Shown here in pieces: positions 54,361 to 63,716 of a DNA stretch of 64,000 bases. Position 1 is the stretch's first letter. The number at the start of each line of letters is the position of its first letter. The notes below the pieces were generated by a model. That model made no database searches, had not been told where the DNA came from, and worked only from the letters and a program-made list of their open reading frames with translations. Source of the stretch: JAAXHH01 sp965248395 (GTDB lineage Bacteria; JAAXHH01); NCBI GenBank assembly GCA_965248395.1, contig OZ252103.1:2852001-2916000 (forward strand), in the 5' to 3' direction. Position numbers and translations under genes: made by a program.

Positions 54361-55416
54361 TTACATGAAGTTGCGCACGCCGCTACCGTGCAGTTCCGAG
54401 ATGCGCTCGGCGTCCGCGAGTTCGAAGCCGATGGATACGAGTTCGCGCACGCGCTTCCGGTGCATCTCTTCGTATAGTCCTATCACCGCGTCCCGCCCCC
54501 GGGCCAGTTGCTCGGGATGCGATCCCCCACCGGCCAGCGTCATCATGGCTTTCAACACGAAGGGACTGGTACCCGATGCCTGCTGCAGGAACATGGTGCG
54601 TTCTTCTGCCGCCCGTAGGAGATCATCCCGGATGGACGGTTCCTTTTCGATGTGGTAGGCGAAATGGGAAATACCGTACCCCACGTGCCGGCCTTCGTCC
54701 TGTCGCACCAGCTTGAAGGTCCGAGCGGTCACCGGATCGGGCGCGACCTGCTCCAGGAAAAACAACAGTTCCATAAAGGTCCCTTCTCCAAGGACGTGCA
54801 TAAGGAAGGAACCATTCGAGTAGTCGTCCTGCGCCAGCAGACTGCGCAGGGACCATTCGGTCGCGGCCGAGACGTACTGGAGTCCCCCGCCGTTGGCGAG
54901 GGCCCGCTTGGTGAAGACCTCCGCGTGCCTGGCCTCGTCCATGACCTGCGTGGCCAGAAAGAGGACCACTTCGGAGAACTGGGGATCGATCCGGTTCATG
55001 AACTTGGCCGGCAGATACATGGCCAGGTATTCATTCTGAATCAGGAAGGTCATGACCTGGCATACCGCCTGTTCCAGGTCATCCGGCAAAACGGGCAGAT
55101 CGTGCCAGGGGATGTCGGTCGTTGCGTCCCACTGTCCCGCTTTGCCCTGCTCATAAAGTTCCGCGATGTTATCGGCCCATACCAGGTTCTTCTCCCGTAT
55201 GGTGAAACCGAAATCCGGCGTTCCGGGATCGACCACGGACCCGCGCTGCGCAAGTCCCTTGCCTTCGAGTGCCACGTCCGGAATCTCGCCCGCCCTGCCG
55301 ACCTGGCAGTCCCGCATGAGGATGCCCCGGCCGCTCACGGGTTTGACCTTTATTCCCTTGTCGGGTTTCCCCCATTCCGACGTATCGGGAAGAGGGATGC
55401 CAGATTCTTCGGACAT
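54361..55416 (-). CDS. Ferritin-like di-iron protein (R2-like)
   Basis: This 351-residue protein has two ExxH pairs, MDEARHAEVF and QDEGRHVGYG, about 85 residues apart, plus acids in FLIQNEYLAM and LGEGTFMEL, giving a full di-iron carboxylate site in a four-helix bundle. It is related to ribonucleotide-reductase R2-like oxidases and N-oxygenases, but lacks the radical-transfer Tyr context, so an oxidase or oxygenase role is likelier. It probably acts in the cytoplasm. It is co-oriented with the cupin gene. Confidence 0.8.
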   Translation of the reverse strand: MSEESGIPLPDTSEWGKPDKGIKVKPVSGRGILMRDCQVGRAGEIPDVALEGKGLAQRGSVVDPGTPDFGFTIREKNLVWADNIAELYEQGKAGQWDATTDIPWHDLPVLPDDLEQAVCQVMTFLIQNEYLAMYLPAKFMNRIDPQFSEVVLFLATQVMDEARHAEVFTKRALANGGGLQYVSAATEWSLRSLLAQDDYSNGSFLMHVLGEGTFMELLFFLEQVAPDPVTARTFKLVRQDEGRHVGYGISHFAYHIEKEPSIRDDLLRAAEERTMFLQQASGTSPFVLKAMMTLAGGGSHPEQLARGRDAVIGLYEEMHRKRVRELVSIGFELADAERISELHGSGVRNFM

Positions 55417-55521
55417 GTATGAACCATTTCCTTACTGAAATTGACTTAACCCCTGTCGCGTCGTATATGTATGATACTGCGTTTCAGGGTAGTTGACAAG
55501 TCGAAGTGGGATACGGCTCCT

Positions 55522-57013
55522 ATGAATCTGTCGAGGTTGAGGGTATTTCGGCTGTGGCGCGTGATGGTGCGGCGTTTCAAGCAGCGCCTGCATGCCAATG
55601 TCGAGCGCATGCGGACGACCGAGCAGGTTTTCATGATCAGCGCGGCGGCGCTCATAGGCGTGCTCGGCAGCGATGGAGCCATTGCCTTCCGCTGGCTGAT
55701 CGACGCTATTGAATCCTTCGCCTGGGGTGGCGATATTCCGGAGATCTCGAGCTGATGTTCGGCCTTGAAGTGATCCTAGGCAATTTCTCCTTCAGCCGGT
55801 TCAGCCCCATCATGATCTCATCGGTGGTGGCAACCGCCATATCCCGGCACTACTTGGGCGTTGGATACGAAACCATGGACCGGGCGCTCTTTTCCGAACT
55901 GGAATGGAAGCTCCTGGTCATCCTGGTATTCATGAAAATCGCCGCCACGTCCTTTACCCTGGGTTCAGGCGCGTCGGGTGGCGTGATCGCCCCTTCCCCT
56001 TTCGTCGGATGCATGCTGGGCGGCGCGTTCGGTGCGCTGGTGAACCTTCTTTTCCCCACTATGAGCGGCGCCCAGGGCGCCTATGCGCTGGTAGCCATGG
56101 GCGCCCTGGTGTCCACCACCACCACCAGGACTCCGCTGACATCGATACTCATGATTTTCGAAATGACCGGCGACTACGCGCTGATCCTGCCGCTGATGAT
56201 CTGCATCATTATCAGTACGGCGTTGTCCGCCTACCTCCTGAAACCCTCCGTGTACACCCTGCGCCTGCTGAGGAGAAACGTGGACCACGACAAGGGACAG
56301 GAGACGAACATACTCCGGTCGCTCACCGTGGCGGAGATCCGCGTGCCTTTATTCGAAACGATCCCTCCCCAGACCCCGCTCGACGACCTCATGACTCGCC
56401 TGGCCGATAGTTCCTACACGGAGTTTTACATCACCGACGCCGAAGGGCGATACAAGGGCACCGTCACCTTCGACCGCATTCGCAGTCTCGTCGCATACGG
56501 CCAGGACCTCGAAGGAGTCATCGTGGCCCACGATATCGCCCAGTACGATCTTCCGACGGTCAGGGACAGGGATACGCTCGACCGGGTCATGCTGCTCTTC
56601 GGCCAGCATCACGTCAACGCATTTCCCGTGGTGGACCCGGGGGACGGAACGCCTCGTCGGCGTCATCAGCCGCAAACACGTCATAGACGCGTATAACCGG
56701 GAAATCGCGAGAAGGGACCTGGCCGGTGAATTCGGCAACATGGTGAACACACTGACCGGAGGGCATGTCGTTCAACTGGGCGCCAACCACGCCATGGTCG
56801 AAATCAACGCACCCGGCCGTTTTACGGGAAACAACATCCGGCGTTTCCAGATCCGCAGCCGGCACGGGGTACAGATCCTGCTCATAAAAAAGCGGGAGGA
56901 CCCACGGCGACCGTGCCCATTTCGTTCCTACACCCGATTACGTGATCCAGGAAGATGACGTACTGCTTGTCGCGGGTGAACACGACAGGATACAACGGAT
57001 CAGAAACCTGTAA
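55522..57013 (+). pseudogene. CLC chloride channel, decayed (internal deletion and two frameshifts)
   Basis: From ATG 55522 the sequence encodes the N-terminus of a CLC channel (RTTEQVFMISAAALIG, then EISS), with a stop at 55753-55755. The frame resumes one base out of register at about 55752 with LMFGLEVILGNF, a segment that in CLC proteins lies some 130-150 residues further on, so the selectivity-filter region is missing. It continues through FTLGSGASGG into CBS domains and is then shifted near 56646 (extra base, CBS2 ISRKHVIDAY) and again near 56901 (extra C) before DDVLLVAGEHD and the stop at 57011-57013. The protein cannot be functional as written. Confidence 0.85.
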
Positions 57014-57110
57014 CGTTTTGTTTGACAGCACACGATTCCAATGTATTTTGCAATCAATCTTAAACATTGAGAGGTTCCTTTACGATCACATCACAACTTG
57101 GGGCGTGAAA

Positions 57111-58223
57111 ATGGGTACCTTCTTGTTTCGAAGAATCGCCACGTGGCTACCGGTCATGATGCTCGCGGCCATGCCGGCCATCGCGCAGGAAAACACCGCG
57201 GACTCCGAGGACGGTATGGAAAACGGCGATGGGAGTTCCGCCATATCGAATTTGATCGAAATCACGGGGTTCGTCGACGCCAGCTATACCTACACCGGCA
57301 TTGATGGTGCGAACACCTTCAGCCTGGACCAGGTGGAGGTCGATCTATCGAAAGACCTGGGCGGCATTGGAACGCTGCGAACCGACCTGGAATGGGTCAG
57401 CGACGGTGAGGGCGGCTTTACGCTCGACGCGGAGCAGGGTTACGTGACCCTGGATCTCGGTCTGGGACGGGGAGAGGGGAACTACCCGACACTTACTTTC
57501 GGAAAGTTCAACGCGCCCATAGGTTTCGAGCTCCTGGACGCCCCGGACATGTACCAGTTTTCCCACGCGCTGGTCTTCGACATGGGGTTGCCGACCAACC
57601 TGACCGGCGCCATGCTTTCCATGGACCTGGGTAATGGAGTCGACGTGGTTGTCCACCTGTCGAACGGATGGGATCAGAACGTAGACGTGAATACCGACAA
57701 GATGATCGGCGGAAGACTGGGTTACAGCCACGAAGAACTGGGGGGGATCGGATTCTCTGCCATCCGCGGCAACGAATCCGGGCTGACAGGAAATCTGACC
57801 GTCTACGACATCGACCTGACACTGACGCCGTCACCAGGACTGATCATCGGCGGTGAGTACAACAACGGCAAGACGGACCTGGACGAAATCGACGTAGAAA
57901 ACAGCTGGAACGGCTACATGGTGATGGCCCACTACGATTTTAACGACGTCGTGGGACTGACGGGCCGGTACGATCGGTTCAACAGGGAAATATCCATCAA
58001 CCGCGCAAACACCGGTGGGGGAGTGGATCACGCGGCGGATGGTTTGAAAATGACCCAGCAGGCCATTGCAATAGCCCCGACGTTTGCACTGACCGACGGC
58101 CTCGGGTTCCTCATGGAACTCCGCCGGGACTACTCGGACGATGCAATCTTCTACAACACGGATACTGGCGATTCGGAAAAGTCACAGGTCAATTTCGCCT
58201 TCGAAATGACCTATTCGTTCTGA
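57111..58223 (+). CDS. Outer-membrane beta-barrel porin (OmpL/BBP2-like)
   Basis: The 370-residue protein has a signal peptide (LPVMMLAAMPAIAQ) followed by many amphipathic beta strands with alternating aromatic girdle residues and a C-terminal Phe (MTYSF), as recognised by the BAM complex. Features such as NAPIGFELLDAPDMYQFS resemble the putative porin BBP2 group. It probably forms a diffusion channel. The Met at 57111 is chosen over a long N-terminal extension from 56955 that overlaps the end of the CLC pseudogene. Confidence 0.8.
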   Translation: MGTFLFRRIATWLPVMMLAAMPAIAQENTADSEDGMENGDGSSAISNLIEITGFVDASYTYTGIDGANTFSLDQVEVDLSKDLGGIGTLRTDLEWVSDGEGGFTLDAEQGYVTLDLGLGRGEGNYPTLTFGKFNAPIGFELLDAPDMYQFSHALVFDMGLPTNLTGAMLSMDLGNGVDVVVHLSNGWDQNVDVNTDKMIGGRLGYSHEELGGIGFSAIRGNESGLTGNLTVYDIDLTLTPSPGLIIGGEYNNGKTDLDEIDVENSWNGYMVMAHYDFNDVVGLTGRYDRFNREISINRANTGGGVDHAADGLKMTQQAIAIAPTFALTDGLGFLMELRRDYSDDAIFYNTDTGDSEKSQVNFAFEMTYSF

Positions 58224-58270
58224 TCTGCACAATACCTCGGTCTGTGTAGAACGACCTATCGGAGCCGGGT

Positions 58271-58888
58271 TCAGTACAAATCGGCTTCTCCTGCGATGGA
58301 CCTAAGGATCTCGGGCTCTTCGCCGGTGAGATCTACCACTGTAGAAGGCTCAGAAACGGTGGTCCCGCCGTCCACGATGACGTCCACGACCTTGCCGTAT
58401 CGGGATTGAATGGCATCGGCGTCGTTCATTGCGGTTCCGTCATCCAAGGTCGCGATGCTGGTACTCAGCACGGGCCGGCCGAGCGCCTGTACGATTTCGA
58501 GACATATCCGGTTGTCCGGCACCCGGATACCTACCGTCCGCCGCTTGCCGATCATGAATTTCGGCACGTCCCTCGAAGCCTCGAGAATGAAGGTATAAGG
58601 TCCGGGAAGCAAACGCTTCATCATGCGGTAAGACGCGTTGGAGATGTTCTTCGCGTAATGGGCGAGATCCTTCAGGTCGGCGCATACGAAGCTCAGCGGC
58701 TTTCCAGCCGGCGCCTGCTTGATCTGGTAGATCCGGTTGATAGCCTTACGGTTGAAAATATCGCAGCCCAGGCCATAGACCGTGTCCGTCGGGTAGATAA
58801 TCACACCGCCCCTGCGCAGTTCTTCGACTACCCGGTCGACATGCCTTTTCTGGGGATGTTCGGGATGAAGTTGAAGGGTGGTGGCCAT
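58271..58888 (-). CDS. Threonylcarbamoyl-AMP synthase (Sua5/YciO/YrdC family)
   Basis: This 205-residue protein has the YrdC fold features: GGVIIYPTDTVYGLGCD, RIYQIKQAPAGKPLSFVC and PGPYTFILEAS. It makes threonylcarbamoyl-AMP for tRNA t6A modification. The start overlaps or abuts the end of the threonine aldolase gene upstream; both are on the minus strand. Confidence 0.9.
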   Translation of the reverse strand: MATTLQLHPEHPQKRHVDRVVEELRRGGVIIYPTDTVYGLGCDIFNRKAINRIYQIKQAPAGKPLSFVCADLKDLAHYAKNISNASYRMMKRLLPGPYTFILEASRDVPKFMIGKRRTVGIRVPDNRICLEIVQALGRPVLSTSIATLDDGTAMNDADAIQSRYGKVVDVIVDGGTTVSEPSTVVDLTGEEPEILRSIAGEADLY

Positions 58889-58894
58889 GGCTGC

Positions 58895-59935
58895 TCAGGA
58901 AACGCGGGTCAGCACCTTCCTGCAGATGTCGATAGCCCGGTCTATCTGTTCGCCGCTTACGTCGAGGTGGGTAACGGCGCGGATGACACCGGGTTTCATG
59001 GCGATCATCCTGACGCCTTCCTCCGAAAGACGGTCGACGGCCTCGAAGGGATCGATTCCGTCCCGCAGGCTGAAGAAGATCATGTTGCTGTGAATCTCGT
59101 CCAGGTCGATCTCGACGGTGTCGAGTTCGGCCAGTGCTTCCGCAAGGCGATAGGCATGTGCGTGATCCTCTGCCAGCCGGGTGATATTGTGCTCCATGGC
59201 ATAGAGACCGGCTGCCGCCAGGACACCCGCCTGACGCATGCCGCCGCCCAGCATCTTGCGGTAATACCGTGCCGCGTCGATCGCGGCCTGGTCACCAGCC
59301 AGCACACTGCCGACCGGGGCGCCCAGGCCCTTGGACAGGCATACGGAAACCGTATCGACGTACCCGGTATAGGTCTGGGCGGTAAGGCCCTTTGCCACAC
59401 AGGCGTTAAACAACCGGGCGCCGTCCATGTGGATGCGCAGGTTGTTTGACCGCGCGCACTCGCTGACCCGGGAAAGGGCGTCCACGGGCCAGGGATATCC
59501 CGCGGATTTGTTGTGGGTGTTCTCCACGGCGACCAGTGCAGTCCTGCCGTAATGCACGTTGTCGCCCCGCTGTATCACCTCTTCCATCTGCGCCGGTGTG
59601 AATACGCCTCGATCGCCCGTCAACAACCTGACCTGAACACCCGACAACGCGCCGAGGGCTCCGGCTTCCGCGTTGAACAAGTGGCAGTACCGTTCCGCTA
59701 TAACGTCATTGCCATGATGCGTCTGCGATCTGACCGCCAGCTGGTTGCCCTGTGTACCGCTGGTGACGAACAGCCCGGCCTCCTTGCCGAGCATGGCGGC
59801 CATGGCTTCTTCCAGCCGGTTGACCGAGGGATCCTCTCCAAAACAGTCGTCACCGACTTCGGCGTTTGCCATGGCCCGGCGCATGGCGGGCGTAGGCTTC
59901 GTCATGGTATCGCTTCGAAGTTCGACGTAACTCAT
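58895..59935 (-). CDS. Low-specificity L-threonine aldolase family
   Basis: This 346-residue PLP enzyme starts MSYVELRSDTMTKPTPAMRRAM, and has LGKEAGLFVTSGTQGN, IHMDGARLFNAC (Asp) and the Schiff-base Lys in CLSKGLGAPVGS. It cleaves threonine to glycine and acetaldehyde. It is followed 6 bases on by the tsaC-like gene, and preceded by the anti-sigma kinase gene. Confidence 0.9.
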   Translation of the reverse strand: MSYVELRSDTMTKPTPAMRRAMANAEVGDDCFGEDPSVNRLEEAMAAMLGKEAGLFVTSGTQGNQLAVRSQTHHGNDVIAERYCHLFNAEAGALGALSGVQVRLLTGDRGVFTPAQMEEVIQRGDNVHYGRTALVAVENTHNKSAGYPWPVDALSRVSECARSNNLRIHMDGARLFNACVAKGLTAQTYTGYVDTVSVCLSKGLGAPVGSVLAGDQAAIDAARYYRKMLGGGMRQAGVLAAAGLYAMEHNITRLAEDHAHAYRLAEALAELDTVEIDLDEIHSNMIFFSLRDGIDPFEAVDRLSEEGVRMIAMKPGVIRAVTHLDVSGEQIDRAIDICRKVLTRVS

Positions 59936-59944
59936 TGTATTTCC

Positions 59945-60385
59945 TCACCGCCCGTACTTGATCATGGTCAAACTGGTACCGTTTTCCGATACGTCGAACT
60001 CTACTTCGTCCATGAGGGCCTTGATCATCAAGATCCCCCGGCCATTCTCCTTGAGCAGATTGTCCGGGTTACGCGGGTCCGGCAGGGATTCGGGATCGAA
60101 TCCACCACCACAGTCGCAGATGTGGATGCGGAACTCGGTCGAACTGCAGTTGCAGGTGATAATAACCTGCTTGGACTCGTCGCACTTGTTTCCGTGAAGT
60201 ATCGCGTTCTTAACCGCTTCGTTCACGGCGACCATGATGTCGCCGCGCGTCGCCTGGTCGTAGCCGATCCGCGCAGTCAGATCCTCTATGCAGCGATCTA
60301 CCTCCGCAGTCAGATCAGGATTGCTGGGAATCGTAAGTTCCAGCGTTACAACGTTTCCGGCAGAGTCCTGCTGTCTCTCGACCAT
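59945..60385 (-). CDS. RsbW-type ATP-binding anti-sigma factor kinase
   Basis: This 146-residue protein is a HATPase_c_2 domain with NEAVKNAILHGN (N box), CDCGGGFDPESLPDP (G1 box) and GRGILMIKALMDEV (G2 box). Such serine kinases bind sigma or anti-anti-sigma proteins and regulate stress responses. The ATG at 60385 has GGAGCG upstream; the longer frame to 60490 is not preferred. No anti-anti-sigma or sigma gene is adjacent. It is 9 bases before the threonine aldolase gene. Confidence 0.85.
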   Translation of the reverse strand: MVERQQDSAGNVVTLELTIPSNPDLTAEVDRCIEDLTARIGYDQATRGDIMVAVNEAVKNAILHGNKCDESKQVIITCNCSSTEFRIHICDCGGGFDPESLPDPRNPDNLLKENGRGILMIKALMDEVEFDVSENGTSLTMIKYGR

Positions 60386-60544
60386 GTAGGACGCTCCATG
60401 AGGCCGCAACACGCAATGTCGGTGTACGGGCCGGTATCCACCCCGGGACAGGACGCGCCCCGGCACACGGTATCCTTCTTTCAGATTCAATCAAAGTATG
60501 GAGTGGTAGATTCCATGTCAAGTACGGGGATGGCGTGGAAAGAC

Positions 60545-62353
60545 CTAAGAAGTCCTGTTGAATCTGCGTTCGATCTCTTCAAGAGGCATGCGCACGACGA
60601 CCGGTCGGCCCCGGGGTGTCACATAGGGCATTTCCGTGGCGAAAAGATCGTTGACGAGCAAGTTCATCTCCCGCTGGGACAGCGAATCGCCTTTCCTGAT
60701 TCCCGCGTGGGAGGAAAAAGTGAGCGCGATACGTTCTTCCGCCTTGAAGTCCTGCGCGTGCAAATCCTGCAGGTTTTCGATCATGCGCTGAAACAGTGTA
60801 TCTACACCCTGATTGTTCGCCATACAGGGAACCGCGTCTACGACCACGGTCCGTTCGCCGAACAGTTTCACACTGAATCCCAGCTTGCCGAATAGATCGT
60901 AATGTTCCTGGACGAGGGCGAACTGTGGTATCATGAGATCCATGGTCACCGGAAACAACAACTGCTGGGAGGGAGCGGATTCGTGATCTATCGTTTTTAA
61001 CGCCCGTTCGAACAGCACACGCTCATGGGCGGCATGCTGGTCGATGAACACAAATCCATCCTTGATCTGGGCGAAGATGTAGGCATTGTGCAGTTGCCAG
61101 AGTGGAACCATCTCGCCGTCGGGATCCTCACGAACGGTTCCATGCCGCTCTTCGTTATTCCCTTCCCGTACCGTGGCGCCCGGGGTATAGGTCCAATCCA
61201 CCGAAGCAGCGTCGGCACCCGGGCGCTTGAGATCGAATAGACCGGTTTGCGTTCTGCGCTCCATGGTCGATTCAGGACCGGGTACGTCCCCATTTCCAGG
61301 CGCCGCGGCCGACGTCATGGCGGATATGCCCTGCGTATCCGTCTCAAAAACGGGTACCACGTCCGAATTCTGCAACGCCATCCTAATGGCTCGCAACAGC
61401 GTCTTATATACCATGGATTCGTCGGAAAACCGGATCTCACGCTTCGTGGGATGGACGTTGACGTCCACCTGGTCGAGATCGATGGTCAGGAAAATGATCG
61501 ATACGGGATATCGCTCCCTCGGGAGGATGGATCCGTACCCTTCGAACACGGCATGATTGAGCGCACGGCTGGATACCGGCCGCAGGTTGATGAAGAGGTG
61601 CTGGTGGGTACGGGAAACCCTGGCGGCGTCGGGACGGCTGATGAATCCGTGTATTTTGACGAGTTCGTCGTCGAAAGTGACCGGTATCATTTGATTCATC
61701 AGCGTGTTGCCCATGACGGCCTGGGCACGGTTATACGCGTTCGACACGGCTGGGAGCGACAGGGTTTCCCTTCCGTCTACCTTCAGGGAAAAGGCGACTT
61801 CGGGATACGCCATCGCGGTTGTCGTAAATACGGAAACTATATGGCGCGTTTCCGTGCCTGTTGTCCGCAGGAATTTCCGCCGTGCAGGTACGTTGTAGAA
61901 CAACTGGGATACGGCGATTGTCGTACCCTGCGCTCGCCCGGCGTCCGTCACCTGGGGGGCCGCTCCGCCATCGATACGAATCCGGGTACCTGCCGCTTCG
62001 CCCGAGATATTCGTCGTCAGGTCCACCCTGGCCACCGAGGCAATGCTGGACAACGCCTCGCCCCGAAATCCTAATGTACCGATGCGAAAGAGGTCTGCTT
62101 CGTCGTCGATCTTGCTGGTCGCGTGTCGCTCGAAGGCCAGCACCGCGTCCTGCCGGGGCATGCCCCTGCCGTTGTCCATCACGCGTATGAGTTGTTTGCC
62201 GCCCGACTTGATCTCTACGGAAATACGCCCGCCGCCGGCATCGATGGCATTTTCAACCAGTTCCTTGACGACCGAGGCAGGACGTTCGATTACCTCGCCC
62301 GCGGCGATCTTGTTTGCGAGGTTTTCGGGCAGTACTTTGATTTGATCAGGCAT
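60545..62353 (-). CDS. mutL: DNA mismatch repair protein MutL
   Basis: This 602-residue protein has the complete GHKL ATPase module: VKELVENAIDAGG, IRVMDNGRGM, GFRGEALSSIA. The dimerisation domain has the DQHAAHERVLFE motif of endonuclease-competent MutL, but the usual Cys-containing zinc motifs (ACK/R and CPHGR) are SHAGIR and TPRGRP here. ATG 62353 is preceded by GTG 62359, which could add two residues. The quinoprotein gene ends 7 bases upstream of that GTG on the same strand. It would act with MutS. Confidence 0.95.
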   Translation of the reverse strand: MPDQIKVLPENLANKIAAGEVIERPASVVKELVENAIDAGGGRISVEIKSGGKQLIRVMDNGRGMPRQDAVLAFERHATSKIDDEADLFRIGTLGFRGEALSSIASVARVDLTTNISGEAAGTRIRIDGGAAPQVTDAGRAQGTTIAVSQLFYNVPARRKFLRTTGTETRHIVSVFTTTAMAYPEVAFSLKVDGRETLSLPAVSNAYNRAQAVMGNTLMNQMIPVTFDDELVKIHGFISRPDAARVSRTHQHLFINLRPVSSRALNHAVFEGYGSILPRERYPVSIIFLTIDLDQVDVNVHPTKREIRFSDESMVYKTLLRAIRMALQNSDVVPVFETDTQGISAMTSAAAPGNGDVPGPESTMERRTQTGLFDLKRPGADAASVDWTYTPGATVREGNNEERHGTVREDPDGEMVPLWQLHNAYIFAQIKDGFVFIDQHAAHERVLFERALKTIDHESAPSQQLLFPVTMDLMIPQFALVQEHYDLFGKLGFSVKLFGERTVVVDAVPCMANNQGVDTLFQRMIENLQDLHAQDFKAEERIALTFSSHAGIRKGDSLSQREMNLLVNDLFATEMPYVTPRGRPVVVRMPLEEIERRFNRTS

Positions 62354-62365
62354 GGACACTCATGT

Positions 62366-63508
62366 TCAGTTTTCGTGGGTGACCCGGTAGATCATGCCGG
62401 TATAATCATCGGATATGAGCAGGGAGCCGTCGGGCATGACCTCCACGTCGGCGGGACGTCCGTAGACCTCCTCATTTTCCAGCCAGCCCGCCGCGAAGGT
62501 CTCGTACCCTGTGGCCTCGCCGTCCTCCAGCCGCACGAGCATAATCCTGTAGCCGATCTTGCTGTCCCGGTTCCAGGATCCGTGCTCCGCGATGAGTACC
62601 TGGTGCCGGTAACCGGACGGGAACATATTGCCGGTGTAGAACCGCATGCCCACGGCGGCCACGTGGGGATCGAGTTCCTGGGCGGGCGCCACCGTGGTTT
62701 CCCGTGCGCGTTTTCCGCCGAACCGGGGATCGGGAATATCGATGCCATGGTGATAGGGGAAGCCAAAATGCTGACCCGCCTCTGTCACGCGGTTCAATTC
62801 GTCCGGCGGGATCTCGTTGCCCATCAGGTCCCGCCCGTTGTCCGTGAACCAGAGTTCACCCGACTCCGGATGCCAGTCGAAACCCACGGTGTTGCGCACG
62901 CCGCTCACGTAGACCTCCAGGTCCGTCCCGTCCGGATTCATGCGCATGATGGTCGCGTAACGCGGATCATCGCGTTCACAGACATTGCACGGGGCGCCCA
63001 CGGGAACGTACAACTTGCCGTCCGGGCCGAAGCGGATGAACTTCCAGCCGTGATGTCGGTCTGAGGGGAGGTCCCGGTTGACCACGACCGGTTCCGGGGG
63101 ATTTTCCAGCCGGTTTTCGATGTCGTCGTATCGGAGGATTCGGTTGACTTCGGCGACGTACAGCGCTCCGTCGCGAAATGCCACCCCACTCGGCATGTTC
63201 AAACCCGTGTCGAGGGTCAGCACCTCGTCTGCCTGGAAGTCTGCATCTCTGTCCCGGACTGCATACAGGTTACCGGCCCGGCGGGATCCTACGAAGAGGG
63301 TGCCGCCTGGTCCCATGGCCATCGCCCGTGCGTTGCGGACACCCCTGGCGTATACGCCGATCTTGAATCCTTCGGGCAGTTGGATCCGGGACAGAACGGG
63401 ATCCGTTATCGTGTTTCCGTTACCGGTCGCCGGGGCGGTTCCGCAGGAGGCGGCTATGAGCAGGGCCGGCAGGAACAAGCAAAGTAACGAAAGACGGATA
63501 ACGGTCAT
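62366..63508 (-). CDS. PQQ-dependent sugar dehydrogenase-like lipoprotein
   Basis: This 380-residue protein has a lipobox signal (LLIAASCGTA) and the six-bladed propeller of soluble quinoprotein glucose/sorbosone dehydrogenases: VGSRRAGNLYAV, SDRHHGWKFIRFGPDGKLYV and APCNVCERDDPRYATIMRMNPDG. It would oxidise aldoses in the periplasm with PQQ as cofactor. No cytochrome domain is fused. It may be bound to the inner or outer membrane by its lipid anchor. Confidence 0.9.
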   Translation of the reverse strand: MTVIRLSLLCLFLPALLIAASCGTAPATGNGNTITDPVLSRIQLPEGFKIGVYARGVRNARAMAMGPGGTLFVGSRRAGNLYAVRDRDADFQADEVLTLDTGLNMPSGVAFRDGALYVAEVNRILRYDDIENRLENPPEPVVVNRDLPSDRHHGWKFIRFGPDGKLYVPVGAPCNVCERDDPRYATIMRMNPDGTDLEVYVSGVRNTVGFDWHPESGELWFTDNGRDLMGNEIPPDELNRVTEAGQHFGFPYHHGIDIPDPRFGGKRARETTVAPAQELDPHVAAVGMRFYTGNMFPSGYRHQVLIAEHGSWNRDSKIGYRIMLVRLEDGEATGYETFAAGWLENEEVYGRPADVEVMPDGSLLISDDYTGMIYRVTHEN

Positions 63509-63716
63509 TTAAAGGGATCGGGAGGTGTCGTTGCGGGCAGTTTGTATGGCCGGATGCGCGGCTGTCCGAACCAGGGTCCGTAGGATTGTATCGATTGCAT
63601 CTATGGTAAGGATGCGGGGGATACAAATCAAGGACAAAGTGGTGCTTGCGTTTGCCCCTATCGACCGTTAATGTTTACCACGAGTTCGACTAAATCCGTC
63701 GATCAGGGAACAGTAC

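Noticed and set aside
59513..60895. 460-codon plus-strand frame
   Set aside because: Antisense to threonine aldolase, anti-sigma kinase and mutL; no motif.
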